Below, piece after piece: positions 34,801-45,165 of a DNA stretch of 64,000 nt. This stretch comes from Lathyrus oleraceus. Its lineage: Eukaryota > Streptophyta > Magnoliopsida > Fabales > Fabaceae. Below the pieces are notes generated by a model. It did not search any database and had not been told where the DNA came from. It saw only the letters and a list, made by a program, of their open reading frames with translations. The stretch covers positions 33,662,699-33,726,698 of the forward strand of contig NC_066581.1 of NCBI RefSeq assembly GCF_024323335.1, read 5' to 3'. A program made the translations under genes and the position numbers. Numbering within the stretch: position 1 is the stretch's first letter; every line of letters begins with the position of its first letter.

Positions 34801-35182
34801 TAACCCTTCCCAGAACGTCTTCGTCTTCACTGAGCAGAGAGAACATATCCTCTTGTCTGTCAACAATCGGAACAGGATTACGGGCCGGGGCACGGACTAC
34901 TCTGGCATTAGCGGCATCTGGAGCAATAGGTTGACCGTTGATTCGAATACCCCCCAACTCATCACCTACAGCATAGTTGTTGACGGGTACAGCAGCAGCA
35001 ACATTGTTATCATTGACCGGGCCTCCCTCTGGCGGAGCATGGTTGATCGGTGGATTTGCAGCCTCTTGTCTCTGAACCATGGCTCGGAGTTCTTCTTGAC
35101 CTTGTGCAACCCCTTGCATCATATTCATAAACTGGGCCATGCTAGCCTTCATCTCAGCCAACTCAGCTTGAAATTGATCCAT
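31862..35182 (-). CDS. Ogre B gag-protease polyprotein, 1106 aa
   Basis: It starts at the ATG at 35182 (MDQFQAELAEMKASM), parallel to the gag start of Ogre C. Residues 1-45 are a Met/Gln-rich coiled coil. The Gag domain is at about 175-310 (YFFQDSLSGASLDWYM, LGEAFLRQYKHNMDM, FKEYAQRWRELAARV), followed by a Gln-rich linker near 395-415. A Cys/His box (CDFHSGAPGHHTEKC) takes the place of a classical zinc knuckle, and a further Cys-rich patch (GCDEDCLGCAESENGC) follows. The aspartic protease is centred on D848 in VDTGSSLNVLP, with YSCLLGRPW further on. A G-patch-like stretch (SYKQAKEVV, GWGK at 1018-1021, FGVGYEP) closes the protein. There are no stops or frameshifts. The stop codon overlaps the predicted intron donor, so spliced RNA would add pol. 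Confidence 0.92.
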   Translation of the reverse strand: MDQFQAELAEMKASMAQFMNMMQGVAQGQEELRAMVQRQEAANPPINHAPPEGGPVNDNNVAAAVPVNNYAVGDELGGIRINGQPIAPDAANARVVRAPARNPVPIVDRQEDMFSLLSEDEDVLGRVNERDRKVEALAEKIRAMECQNSLGFDVTNMGLVEGLRIPHKFKAPSFDKYNGTSCPRTHVQAYYRKISAYTDDEKMWMYFFQDSLSGASLDWYMELKRDSIRCWRDLGEAFLRQYKHNMDMAPSRTQLQSLCQKSNESFKEYAQRWRELAARVQPPMLERELTDMFIGTLQGVFMDRMGSCPFGSFSDVVICGERTESLIKTGKIQDAGSSSSKKPFAGAPRRREGETNAVQHRRDQNRIEYRQAAAVTIPAPQPRQQQQQRVQQPQQQQQQQRPYQPKQKMPDRRFDSIPMSYAELLPELLRLGMVELRTMAPPTVLPPGYDANVRCDFHSGAPGHHTEKCRALQHKVQDLIDAKAINFAPVPNVVNNPMPQHGGHRVNNIEGKEAEDLVVSVDDVQTSLLVVKGRLLNGGVYSGCDEDCLGCAESENGCDQLRADIQGMMDEGCLQFSRAVKDRGTMSTITIYFKPSEECGQRVVSAPATNGTPVTIPVPVTISAPTTIAASGRRAVENSRAVPWKYDNAHRSYRRAESQTRPMNQTPVTIGLPNRVPATVGSAVDNVGGPGGFTRSGRLFAPQPLRDNNAEALARAKGKQAMVEEEPVQKEAPEGSFEKDVEEFMKIIKKSDYKIVDQLNQTPSKISILSLLMCSEAHRNALLKMLNLAYVPQEISVNQLEGVMANVSTRHGVGFTNLDLPPEGRNHNKALHITMECKGAVLSHVLVDTGSSLNVLPRQILKKIDAEGFVLTPSDLIVRAFDGSKRSVCGEVTLPVKIGPEVFNIIFYVMDIQPAYSCLLGRPWIHAAGAVSSTLHQKLKYVWNGQIVTVCGEEEILVSHLSSFKYVEVDGEIHETLCQAFETVALEKVAYAKQRKPGASITSYKQAKEVVDSGKAEGWGKMVDFPVKEDKFGVGYEPLQVEQNGQAGPSTFTSAGLMNHGDVSATGSEDCDSDCDLDNWVRPCAPGGSINNWTAEEVVQVTLLTE

Positions 35183-35657
35183 ACTTCTCTGTTGATTCAG
35201 TCTTGTTGAGTAGCGGTGCGGACGTTGATCAGCTATCCTGCCTAAAACAGGAACCAGAGTGAGAAGTCACGACCAAGAACACCTGTTATGCAAAATGATA
35301 TGAGTATGATGCTAATGATGCGTATGATGCACATGATATGTTCATCTCTCAGGCATTCAAAGAGCCTGACCCATCCTGAAAAGATGGCAACCTGCAGCAA
35401 CAAGAGAACAAACAGATACAAGGAAAATGAGAACAACAGGGAAATACTGACAACCTTATCCATACATAAGGGTAAAAAGGTCAATACCACCGAGTCAACA
35501 GAAAATTCGCATAAACAGAGTACAAAGAAATGAATCCCATCCAACAAGCCTGGAGGTGATTCTCAACAATGAAGATCCAAAGACGGAGTACAAACAAATG
35601 AATCCCATCCAACAAGCCTGGAGGTGATTCTCAACAAAACACAAACGAAGATACAAA
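35183..35657 (-). other. Spacer between ORF1 and gag of Ogre B
   Basis: 475 bases without a gene. It holds a 68-bp tandem duplication (35518-35655; tgaatcccatccaacaagcc at 35531 and 35599) next to the ORF1 stop, and an AT-rich remainder. Translation of gag must bypass ORF1 by splicing, reinitiation or an internal start; the sequence does not show which. Confidence 0.7.
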
Positions 35658-37298
35658 CTAAGACAGACGGTCTTCTGGAATGAGGGTCTTCAGGTAATGG
35701 CACTGGTCTATCAACAGTGTGCATTCTGAACATTCTGGTAGAGGGGTGATCTTCTCCTTCAACTGTCTTCTGAGCTCCAAGACTTCTCCTCCAAGATAGT
35801 CCTCTGATTTCTGTCTCAACTCCATCTCCTTCTTCAACTGAGCGTCTTTGTCTCTGAGTTGCTTCTCTAGGTCTCTGATCTTCTTCTGATAGTTGGCTTC
35901 TGCTCTCTGCAGTCTCAAGCGCTCCCTATGCTCCTCATCCAACATAGACTCTATCTCCTCATATGATCTCTTCTTGCTCCTTGCTCTGCTAGCATCTTCT
36001 CCTTGCACTTCCCTGAGTTGATGGGCCATGTGCAACCTATCAGCTTTAGCTTTGTACAACTCTATATGGGTGTCTTGCTCCTTCTCCCTCAACCGACGAC
36101 TCTCCATCAGAGCTTGCTTATAGTGCTCAGCAGGCACACTATCAGCAAGAATCAAGGGTGGTTGCTCTTGCAACGGTTCCATCCTATCGTAGGGTAGCAA
36201 CAAAGTTTCCACTCTCTTCTTTACCCAATCAGTGTAATCAGGCATGGCTATGGCAAACTTCTTCCCTAAGACGGATCCATCTCTGACACCAATGGACTTC
36301 CAAGCTCTTCCAATCTGCTCCAACCTAACAGGGTCATCCTTCTTCTCAAAGTACACACTCTCAGCTATCTCAGCTTCAAGTGGTCTTCTACTCATAACAA
36401 AACCTAACTGGCGAAGAGAAAGAACTGGATTATAATTTATACAACCCTTGGTCCCCACGAGTGGCACATTCCGGAATTCTCCACAGCTCATAATAACATT
36501 CTTCACATTCATCCGGTAAGATTGCCATCTGATGTCATAAGAGGTGAGCGACATGACCCTCTGAGTCCACTTGAGAGTGCTCTGAGTGTCCACAAAGGGT
36601 CCACTACCAGGCAGGAGTGACATGAACCATCTAAACAAGAGAGGTAGACAGCACCTGATGGCTCCACCCTTACCATGCCTACCGTGGATGGCATAGTAAG
36701 TATCAGCTAACAAGGTGGGGACTGGATTTCCTCTGATGAAAATGCTGATGGCAGCATGGTCAACAAAATTTGGCATACTGGGAAATAGGATGATTCCATA
36801 TATCAAGGCGGCAAGCTGTGCGTGAAAAGTTTCCCAATTTCCCTTCTCTGCTTCATCTCTGGCTATTCTCAGAAGAAACTTCAACGGCAGACCCACAACT
36901 CCCCCACTGGGCTTCCAATTATCACAAACTTCCTTAACATTCAACCGGAGAGCTCTGGCAACAACCTTAAAGTCAACCTCCTTTGGTACGTCCAAGAAAG
37001 GAACCTGATGCTGAATCGGGATGCTCAACAGTATAGAATACTCCTCGAGAGTAGGTGCTAACTGGTAATCTTGGAATGTGAAACATCTAAGCTCCGGGTC
37101 ATAGAACTGAAGAAGTGTCTGCAACGGCACCGGGTCAACTACTGTCTTCAATACTGTCAGGATATCCCCATACTGATTCACGAACCCCCCCAGACGATCA
37201 CTGGTCACAAGACTGCCCAACTCAATCAGAGGCGTCAAAGGCTCCCGGTGAAAAACGTAGATACAAGTCTTCCGCTTCAACTTTGGGACTGTTGCCAT
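35658..37298 (-). CDS. Ogre B ORF1 protein, Ogre-specific, unknown function
   Basis: The start is placed at the ATG at 37298 (MATVPKLKRKTCIYVF), 546 aa. The frame is open to an upstream ATG at 37346, but its extra 16 residues have no counterpart in Ogre C. The N-terminal 400 residues form the conserved domain shared with Ogre C ORF1: FYDPELRCFTFQDYQLAPTL, EEYSILLSIPI, QVPF, PNFVDHAAISIF, NPVPTLLADTYYA, CCLPLLFRWF, ISYNP-like INYNPVL, RRQLGF-like LRQLGF. I recall such proteins from legumes as DUF7745-type, related to the plant-mobile-domain fold. The last 130 residues are a charged coiled coil (RDLEKQLRDKDAQLKKEMEL). There is no zinc finger, catalytic motif or membrane segment that I can identify. 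ORF1 is absent from the decayed Ogre A. Confidence 0.88.
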   Translation of the reverse strand: MATVPKLKRKTCIYVFHREPLTPLIELGSLVTSDRLGGFVNQYGDILTVLKTVVDPVPLQTLLQFYDPELRCFTFQDYQLAPTLEEYSILLSIPIQHQVPFLDVPKEVDFKVVARALRLNVKEVCDNWKPSGGVVGLPLKFLLRIARDEAEKGNWETFHAQLAALIYGIILFPSMPNFVDHAAISIFIRGNPVPTLLADTYYAIHGRHGKGGAIRCCLPLLFRWFMSLLPGSGPFVDTQSTLKWTQRVMSLTSYDIRWQSYRMNVKNVIMSCGEFRNVPLVGTKGCINYNPVLSLRQLGFVMSRRPLEAEIAESVYFEKKDDPVRLEQIGRAWKSIGVRDGSVLGKKFAIAMPDYTDWVKKRVETLLLPYDRMEPLQEQPPLILADSVPAEHYKQALMESRRLREKEQDTHIELYKAKADRLHMAHQLREVQGEDASRARSKKRSYEEIESMLDEEHRERLRLQRAEANYQKKIRDLEKQLRDKDAQLKKEMELRQKSEDYLGGEVLELRRQLKEKITPLPECSECTLLIDQCHYLKTLIPEDRLS

Positions 37299-38090
37299 CT
37301 CTATTAGTGAACAAGCTCTGGAATGTACCTGAGAAATGATATGCATGCAGGGATTAGTTTTTTTTTCTTTCTCTTTTTTTTCTTTTTTTTCTTTTTTTTT
37401 TTTTTGCGTATCTTTTTGAAAATAAATATGCTATGATGCACATGATGCAGACACAACTGGCTGGCGGTGCATCTCTGATCACAAAGTCGAAGCTTCGGTC
37501 TAAACTCAGAACCCAAATCCAACTTGAAAACCCAAGGTCAACTGAATATACTGTTGTCTGAACCCAAAGTCACCAACAGAACCATAAGTCACCAACAGTA
37601 CCTGTAATGATGAACCCTTCCTCACTCACGGGTGTAGTCTAGGCTAGGATAAGGTCAAGAGAAACGCAGGATAAACAACCCTTTCAAGAATATCATCCTG
37701 TGCACACCCGATGTATGCACCGATAATACCCCATCAGAGTCTGAACTGCTCGTGATATCAATGTTCCGCTAAGTGGCGTACACCACCCGCTTCCCATGAA
37801 TCACTTTATTCCTAGGTTTCCTAGATTTCACTCATGGTCTGGGTATTGGACCTTTTACCTCAACTGACTCCCACCCCACAAAGAAAAACAGACAACCAGC
37901 CAGGAAGAATGAATAATGAATATGAATGCAAACATTAATGCACACAATAAATGCAAACAATAAATGAAATGAACAAATAATGAATGCAATAAATAAACAC
38001 AGCACAAAGCAACCAAAACCCTAACCTAGAGAGCGCTAGGAGAGACTCGCTCAGGGAAGAAGGACCAGCACAGGTCAACTTCTCTGGTTT
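37299..38090 (-). other. 5' leader of Ogre B
   Basis: 792 bases between PBS and ORF1. It includes a T-rich tract on the plus strand (37359-37404), so an A-rich tract just upstream of the ORF1 start in the RNA. A PBS-proximal block of about 480 bases is conserved with Ogre A. No ORF of note. Confidence 0.7.
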
Positions 38091-38107
38091 CCCCAGCAGA
38101 GTCGCCA
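38091..38107 (-). other. Primer-binding site of Ogre B
   Basis: The minus strand reads tggcgactctgctgggg, two bases from the LTR edge at 38110; it is the Ogre tRNA-Arg-type site. A near copy (tggcggctctgttg, 12 of 14 identical) lies inside the LTR at 38149-38162. Confidence 0.9.
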
Positions 38108-39120
38108 GCTGTCGCATCACGCGAAAAACCGGCGGGAAAAGAAAGAAACAACAGAGCCGCCACCGTGCGTTATTTATCCCAGAAGAGGGAAAGGAAACGC
38201 TCAGAGTAAACCTAGGAAAGAACATGGTCTCGCGACCAAAGAGAATGGGTTCGGGAGTCGGTTATGCGAAGGGAAGGTATTAGCACCCCTACGCATCCGT
38301 AGTACTCTACGGGATCCACGCACAAAAGGAAAGAATATTGGTTGCTAAACACTGCTCAAACTCACACACACTGGCTGAAAGAAACGCAAGAAACTGACTG
38401 AAACTGACTCGGCAGGATGTCGTATCCTGGGCCTACTTAGTCCATCAGGCATAGACATCAGAGTCGAAGTAGTTCGGACTGGGGGGAAACGACACATGCT
38501 CGCTAGGATATCGCATCCTATGCATACGTATCTTCTCGGACGAGAGAAGAATCAGAGCATTCGTAGCTCGGCTAACACGCACACAAACAAACACAGGCAA
38601 AGGCAAACGTGGAGCCTGAATGCCAATCACTGGACTTACATCAGCATCCGAACCAAAACACACACAAGAAGGCAAACATGGAGCCTGAATGCCAATCACT
38701 GGACTTACATCAGCATCCGAACCAAACACACGCACACTGGAACCCAAATGCCACTCGATGGACTTACATCAGCTTCCAAGCACACAACAACACAACAGGT
38801 TGATAGGGAGTCGGGGACTCAGCCTATAACTGTCAAACACACACAAACAGACAGACAACAAATTGCTAAGGAGTCAGGCACTCGAGCCTAGCAATTGTCG
38901 AACAACACACACAAAAAAGAAAGAAGGGCGCCCGGAGAGATCAGCTCAATCTCCTGCCTACATACTTCATCTGGTGTGAAGATCAGGGCGATGTAGTTCC
39001 CCTACAGAGGGATAAAGGACTAGCCTAACCAGATAACAGAGGGAGACACAACTAGGGAGACTACGACTCGAGCCTAGATGTTATCATGCAAATCATCCCT
39101 AAGTTAAGGTTTCTAGCTAA

Positions 39121-39330
39121 CTGGCACAGGGAGCCAGCCTATCCTAAGCATGGCTTGCACAGGAAGCAAGCCACACACACACTTAACTTGCACAGGAAGC
39201 AAGCCAAGCAAAACCTACTTGCACAGGAAGCAAGTCTAAACTAATCCTAACTTGCACAGGAAGCAAGTCAAACAATCCTAACTTGCACAGGAAGCAAGTC
39301 AAACAATCCTAACTTGCACAGGAAGCAAGT
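39121..39330 (-). repeat. Array of seven short hairpins downstream of the TATA box (5' LTR copy)
   Basis: The same seven inverted-arm units as at 20533-20742, shifted by 18,588. In the genomic RNA initiated about 25-30 bases downstream of the TATA box, the array would occupy roughly the first 210 bases of the transcript. Confidence 0.8.
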
Positions 39331-39362
39331 CAAACAATCCTACAAGCACAGATAGCACACAC

Positions 39363-39368
39363 TATATA
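39363..39368 (-). promoter_or_regulatory. LTR TATA box candidate (5' LTR of Ogre B)
   Basis: The minus strand reads gtatatagtgtgtgc, conserved among the Ogre LTRs in this window. It is the likely start of the genomic RNA, about 1.25 kb before the PBS. Confidence 0.55.
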
Positions 39369-42300
39369 CAAGCAAGTGGCTCAAACAAGGCTAGGTTTTA
39401 GTCGAGGGGTCATATCAACCTCAACAAACAAACCTCTGGAACTGGGTGAATGTTGCTCTTAACCTTGCCATTGCGGGGCTAAGGTGAAGCAGATGAAAGG
39501 AGATGAGGGGTGTGCCTCATTGCTTCTATCCCTGGCCTGGGAGAGCATTTGACAAGAATGTGTGGGTTCAGAAAGTGGGAACCCTTCTACACATTTGAAA
39601 CTGACTCAACTGTACAATTGTACAAGATCTTGGGTTTGTATCTGAAATGCATCAACACAGTGGTGTGAGCAAAGCAGATGACACACTGAATAGTGGGGGA
39701 TAGATTGCATATCCCTACCTTCCACCAATTGCCTCTTCACTTAGGAGGACTTTGACTCTATGCAAGGACAAAAGTAAACATCCACAAACATTGCCTCTTA
39801 AGGAGGACTTCAGACAGTTGCCTGGCCAAGTAACAGGCCAGGTCTTCCAGACTACATGAAGACAAAGAGACATACCTCAATGCAAAGTGCTTATACAAGC
39901 AAAGCAAAGCAAAAGTTCACAAGGAACTAAAAGCAACTAAAGTACCTGAAATCAGTCAAGCACAGTTAGTATACAAGTCAGAGTTAAATCAAAATGAAAC
40001 AGACATCAACCAGTCAACACAAGCTAGTGAATGTGCAAGGCACAAAGCTTAAAGCATGTGAGCCAAGCTACCTACAAGACAAAGAGGTTAGACAATGATA
40101 TTTAAGCAAGCTCAATCAAAAGAATTGGTCTCAATGGCCATTTGATGGTCAACCTGAAAACACAAGCTCAAAGGTGAGTAACAGGACCACTAGGGCAAGC
40201 CTAGGGTCAAAAGAGAATAAGAAAAGTCAAAACAGCATGGGTTAAGTATCCAAAATCATGTTCACACAATCAAGAAACAAAACCAATTGGGTCCACATTC
40301 ATATCAATCACTATCATCATTTCATGATCAAATTAGGTCAAAACATGGCATTTAGAAGCTCACAGAAGTCAACAGCAAGACTTGAATCAAAAGCAATCCT
40401 AAACATTTCCAAAAATCACCAAATAAATCATGATCTATCACAACCCATAGCATGGTATGCATGTCAAATTTCATCTCATTTGGACAAGTGGAAGGCAGTC
40501 AATGAAAATCAGAAAGTCAAAGCAATTTTGAACATGCTCAAAGAAGTCAACCAAACATGCATCAACTTAGAAAAATCATAAGTCAGAGATGGTGTATGAT
40601 AAATGAATGGGACCAAAACCATGGCAAAGATGAGGATGTCTAGTTATCTCATGTAAAATTTCATGTCCATCCAATAAAGTATGAGAATTTCACAAATGAA
40701 AAGGGAACATGTGTCACACAAAGTCAACATATGACTAACCAGGGGAGAAAATCTCAAACAATTAGGAAATGCCACAAATAAATCCACAAAAAATCACATG
40801 TAAACTAGACATACAAGAGTAGGTTCATGCAAAATAATCAGATCAATTGGAGGTCAAGAAGCATGGTAATGAAAATCATGAAGTTGGGCATCAATGGTGT
40901 GACACAAATTGTCACACCCTAATTCAAAAATTCATAACTCACAAACCAGCAATGATAAATTCACAAACTCTACACCAAAATCACCATGAGTGTGTCTAGT
41001 TTAAGCACAAAAAGTTTGGGAGCCATTGGATACATTCTCATCATTTCACAATTGATTTGGCAAAGTGTACAAAAATTGGTCACATGTCACAAACCCTAGA
41101 AACATTTAAAAACCACTCATCCAAAAATTCTGGAAAAATAATGATAAAATACTAGAGGTCATGGGGAAGGCAATGCAAAAAATCCCATTCAAAATGGATT
41201 AAAATTGGACAAGTTATGATTTTTGGAAGTTGGAGTTACAAAATGAAATAAAAATAACATGATTTAATGGTTTAATTAGGGCATGGTGGCATTTTTGTAA
41301 TTCTTTGCGCCACTAACTTAAGTGCTGTCGTTTTGGCCAGGAAATTGGAATAATTTGATTGGTCAGTAGCATTACAAGGCCAGGCAACGTGAGAAACTCA
41401 AAAATCTGGGAAATGGTTTGGATATTTCTAGGGTTTCAAGCACAGTACAGCATCTCTTTCATCCAATCATGAATTTTTTCGAAATGCCCAGAAATCAAAA
41501 ATGAAGACATCAACATGATCAGCAAGCAATGTCCATACATAATCCAACAACCATTTTCATCAAATCAAGTTAAACAGAAAGGCATAAGCAAAAACAAGTT
41601 TAGATGTGAAAATTCAACTCAACATAACTTGCAAAATACCAAGCCATTTTCTTCGATTCAAAGTCTAAAATGCTCATGGCAAGGAGGTCTACAAGATGCA
41701 TATCAGGGTTTTGGAAAAGGTTGAGGTCGAAAACTCACCTATTTTTGAAGACAGTCGTGGTACAGTGGTTTGTTGGTGTCCAATGGCTGAAACAGATGCT
41801 TTAGAACCTCCCCAATGATGACTGATGCAAAGGACTTAGCTCAAGGAAGCTTGGCAAGGCTCAGACCATGAACTGTCATGATGAGTGCTTGGTGAAAACA
41901 GTCGTGAAAACCTCCTTCCAGTTGGAGGGAAAGGGTTGTAATGTGCTCACAAGGTTGCTTTTATGATGGAGCAATGATAACCAAGTCGTGCTCTTTGAAG
42001 GTTTTTTGAAGGACTTGGCAAAATGCAAGCAAGATGGTTTTTAGAGAGAGTGAATTTCTGTTGGTTTTTTGCAGCAACCAGGGTTACTAAGTGACAGGAA
42101 ATGAGGTTAAAATCTGCTTGGATGGTGAAGCAATCAAATGGCCAAGCTCTGTTCTTTTGAAGTTTTTGGACAGGTTTTTCAAAAGTATGAAAAATGTGAT
42201 TTTTTGAGAGAATCAAGTTCTGTTGTGATGTGTTTTATGGCTGCTAGCTTCTTTCAAAATGATGAAAATGTGTAGTGTTAAGCAAAGCAAGGTTTAGTCC

Positions 42301-43933
42301 ATTGAGAGTTCTTGACTGGTTTGGAAAAAATGCTAATGAATGAGGTTTTGAGCAAAAATGAGAGAGTGAGTTCTGTTGGCTTGATGCAGCTTCTAATGTT
42401 CTCAATTGACAGAAAATGATGTCTTAATCCTCTGTTGGACAGTACAAGGCATGGCCCTTTTCTTTGGAGTCTTGACAGCTTTTCTTCATATGCAAAAGCA
42501 AGGTGAATGAATGATTTTCTGTTGCAAAGTGTTGGCTTGTGGCTGCAATTGAATCTCCAAATGACAGAAAAAATCATGCCTAAAGTCTGCTAGGTTGTGG
42601 TACAAGGCATGGCATGGAAGTATGGAGTGGAATGGTTGCAAAGTACTTTCTTCCCAATTTCAAGCAAGCAAGCATGGCCTTTTCCTGTTGGTTTTAGGCT
42701 GCTACTGAGGTTCTAATTGACAGCAAATGAGGTTTAAATTTCTGTTTTAGAGAAGTACAAAGCATGGTTCAAATGCAAGTATGGATGGATATGGTGAATT
42801 TGTACTTTTGGTCAAATTCCAAGCAAGTTAAGCATGGCTTACATGTACTGCACAATTGAGCTTGCAAACACATTTTAAATGATATTTCTGAGCTATTCCA
42901 ATTGGCCAAATGGTAGAAAAATGTTTATATCAAAAAGTCAAACATTGGTCAAACTTGCATTTAAATGAGATAAGTCAAAAAATGCCATTTTTATTGGCAA
43001 GGTTTTGGCTCATGAAATTTATATTTTTGGAAAGAGGGGATCAAATGTGACTTGTAGGAAAAAACCCCATCAAAATTGGCCAAATGGTTTGGGAGATATG
43101 GCCTTTTGAAGTTCAAGATTTTCTGAAATCGATTCGATCATAACTTGCCAACCACACATGGGAATTGAGAGTTCTTGGACTTTTTGGAAATGGGAGAACA
43201 AGATCTTCAACTTTCATGTTGGGCAAAAATTCATTTGAAGCTTGTATCATGATGTAATTTTGAGGATCAAGACTTTCCATTTTTGGTAAGTTTCAGTTAC
43301 AGGTCCAGTTTCCATTTTGGGAAATTTCTGATTTGGCTTCAAATTCTTCCATGATGGTGTTTGACATGATATATGAGGACTATTTGGACATGAATAAGAT
43401 CTCTCAAACCATTTTCCATCAACAAATCACTGATTAAATGAACAGTTGACCAACAGTTGACTTTTCTAGGGTTTTGGATGACTGAACCTCTTCTGGTGAA
43501 TTCCAAACCCTAATTCCTTGAGAACTTGACTTCAAATGATGTCCCAAGACATATGAACTCTTGATTAATGAGCATGGTGCCCAAATTCCACAAGAATGGC
43601 CACCATCCACTGCTTTGACTGACTGTTGACTGTCTAGGGTTCTTTGCCTGACTGTGCATGAACTGATGACTTCTGAACATCCAATCTTTGACCAAAACAC
43701 TTCAAATGGATCTCCAAGTCATGTGAACATGTTGGACCAACCCCAGGGCCTTGGCTCCTTGAGAAACACACTTGCTTGCTTGGTTGACTGATCTCCTGAT
43801 CAGTTTGACCTAATTTCTTGATTGGCTTTGCACTTGAGGCAAAAGAGGCAATGCAATGCTATGCAATGGACCATGATATGCTATGACCTAATATGAGAAT
43901 GTACAATGATGGGTGCAAATTTGAGGTGCTACA

Positions 43934-43938
43934 CTAAG
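43934..43938. repeat. Target-site duplication CTAAG, right copy (Ogre B)
   Basis: An exact match to 19517-19521, directly after the LTR terminus. Confidence 0.93.
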
Positions 43939-44887
43939 CAAGTAGAAGAACTCTTAGAAGATGAGGCTCAGATGTTTGAAATGTTTTCATTATTGCAAGT
44001 CGATAATAAGGCTGCAAGTGTTGATCTACCTGTTGTGTGCAATTTCCTAGATGTATTTCCAGATGATATCAGTGACTTGGCACCCGAGCGTGAGATTGGG
44101 TTTTCCATTGATGTGGTACGTGGTACTAATATTGTGCCAATGGCTCCGTATAGGATGTCAGCTTCAGATTTGGGTGAATTGAAGAAACGGTTGGATGAGT
44201 TGCTTGAGAAGAAGTTTGTTCGACCAAGTGTTTGTCCGTGTGGTGCGCCAGTGTTACTAGTTAAGAAAAAGGACAGAAGTATGAGGTTACGTGTTGACTA
44301 CAGACAATTGAATAAAGTTACTACAAAAAATAGGTATCCTCTTTCGAGAATTGATGATCTGATGGATCAATTGGTGGGTGCTTGCATGTTCAACAAGATA
44401 GATTTGAGGTCAGGTTATCATTAGATTTGTGTGAAACCAGACAACATTCTGAAGACTTCACTCAGGACAATGTATGGTCATTATGAGTATACAATAATGT
44501 CGTTTGGAGTGTCTAATACACCAGGTGTGTTCATGGAGTATATGAATAGAATTTTCCACCCTTGTCTAGATCAATTTATGGTCGTATTCATCGATGATGT
44601 CTTGATATACTCTAAGTTCGAGGAAGAACATGCAGAGCACCTAAAGGTTGTATTGAAAGTGTTGAGAGACATGAAGCTTTATGACAAGTTGTCCAAGTGT
44701 GAATTCTGGTTAAAAGAAGTGAGTTTCCCCGGTCATGTGATTTTTAGTGGGGGAATTGTTGTTGACCCGTCAAAACTTGATGTTGCGTTGCAGTGGGAAA
44801 CTCCGAAGTTTACTACTGAGGTTCAAAGTTTCCTTGGCTTAGTTGCTTATCATCACAGGTTTATAAAAGGCTTTTCGAAGTTAGCAC
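43934..44887 (+). pseudogene. Tekay reverse transcriptase remnant
   Basis: The frame joins the protease part across Ogre B and runs through the linker ([12 protein letters not shown]) into [61 protein letters not shown] at 44422-44424, where a Gln codon (CAG) would be expected, breaks it. It resumes with HYEYTIMSFGVSN and VVFIDDVLIYSK (the YIDD-type box is FIDD here) and continues through LSKCEFWL and FLGLVAYHHRFI. It ends at FSKLAL where the minus-strand LTR has inserted. The Asp pair of the polymerase site is retained, and the lineage is Tekay/Del by these motifs. Confidence 0.85.
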
Positions 44888-45112
44888 TGAAGGAGAATGG
44901 CGATCCAAAACGCAACAGAATTTAAAATTTCTCCTTTAATGATCCTTACGAATGGGCATGATCAGTGATAGAATCATTACCTCTTGTGGCGATTGTAACC
45001 TTTGATGCAGATCTACGGAGCGATCACGAACGTTGAACAATGACAACACCTCTACTCAGTCCACACGAACGGATTCCTTCAATCTCAGTGCTAGCTGCTA
45101 CGGATGAAGGCT

Positions 45113-45165
<53 letters not shown>

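Larger units (their letters stand above)
19522..43933 (-). mobile_element. Ogre element B, complete 24.4-kb Tat/Ogre Ty3-gypsy retrotransposon
   Basis: A full-length minus-strand element of 24,412 bp with two LTRs of exactly 5824 bp, target duplication CTAAG, a PBS, ORF1, gag-protease, a predicted intron, pol and a long repeat-bearing 3' UTR ending in a polypurine tract. By eye the LTRs differ at about 11 positions with no net indel, about 0.2 percent. At a commonly used plant LTR rate of 1.3e-8 per site per year that is roughly 0.1 million years. ORF1 and gag-protease are open throughout. Pol carries a single amber codon in integrase. The 3' half lies towards low coordinates. Confidence 0.95.
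38110..43933 (-). repeat. 5' LTR of Ogre B
   Basis: 5824 bp, nearly identical to 19522-25345. In element orientation it runs from TGTAGCACC (43933) to CGACA (38110). It holds the active-copy promoter candidate (TATA box at 39363-39368, minus) and the hairpin array at 39121-39330. About 11 substitutions separate it from the 3' LTR, seen for example at 38442 (c against t) and 42318-42319 (gg against at). Confidence 0.95.

Noticed and set aside
34556..35209. 217-codon ORF on the plus strand, with 33962-34549 (195 codons)
   Set aside because: Both are antisense shadows of the Ogre B gag; composition follows the codon pattern of the other strand.
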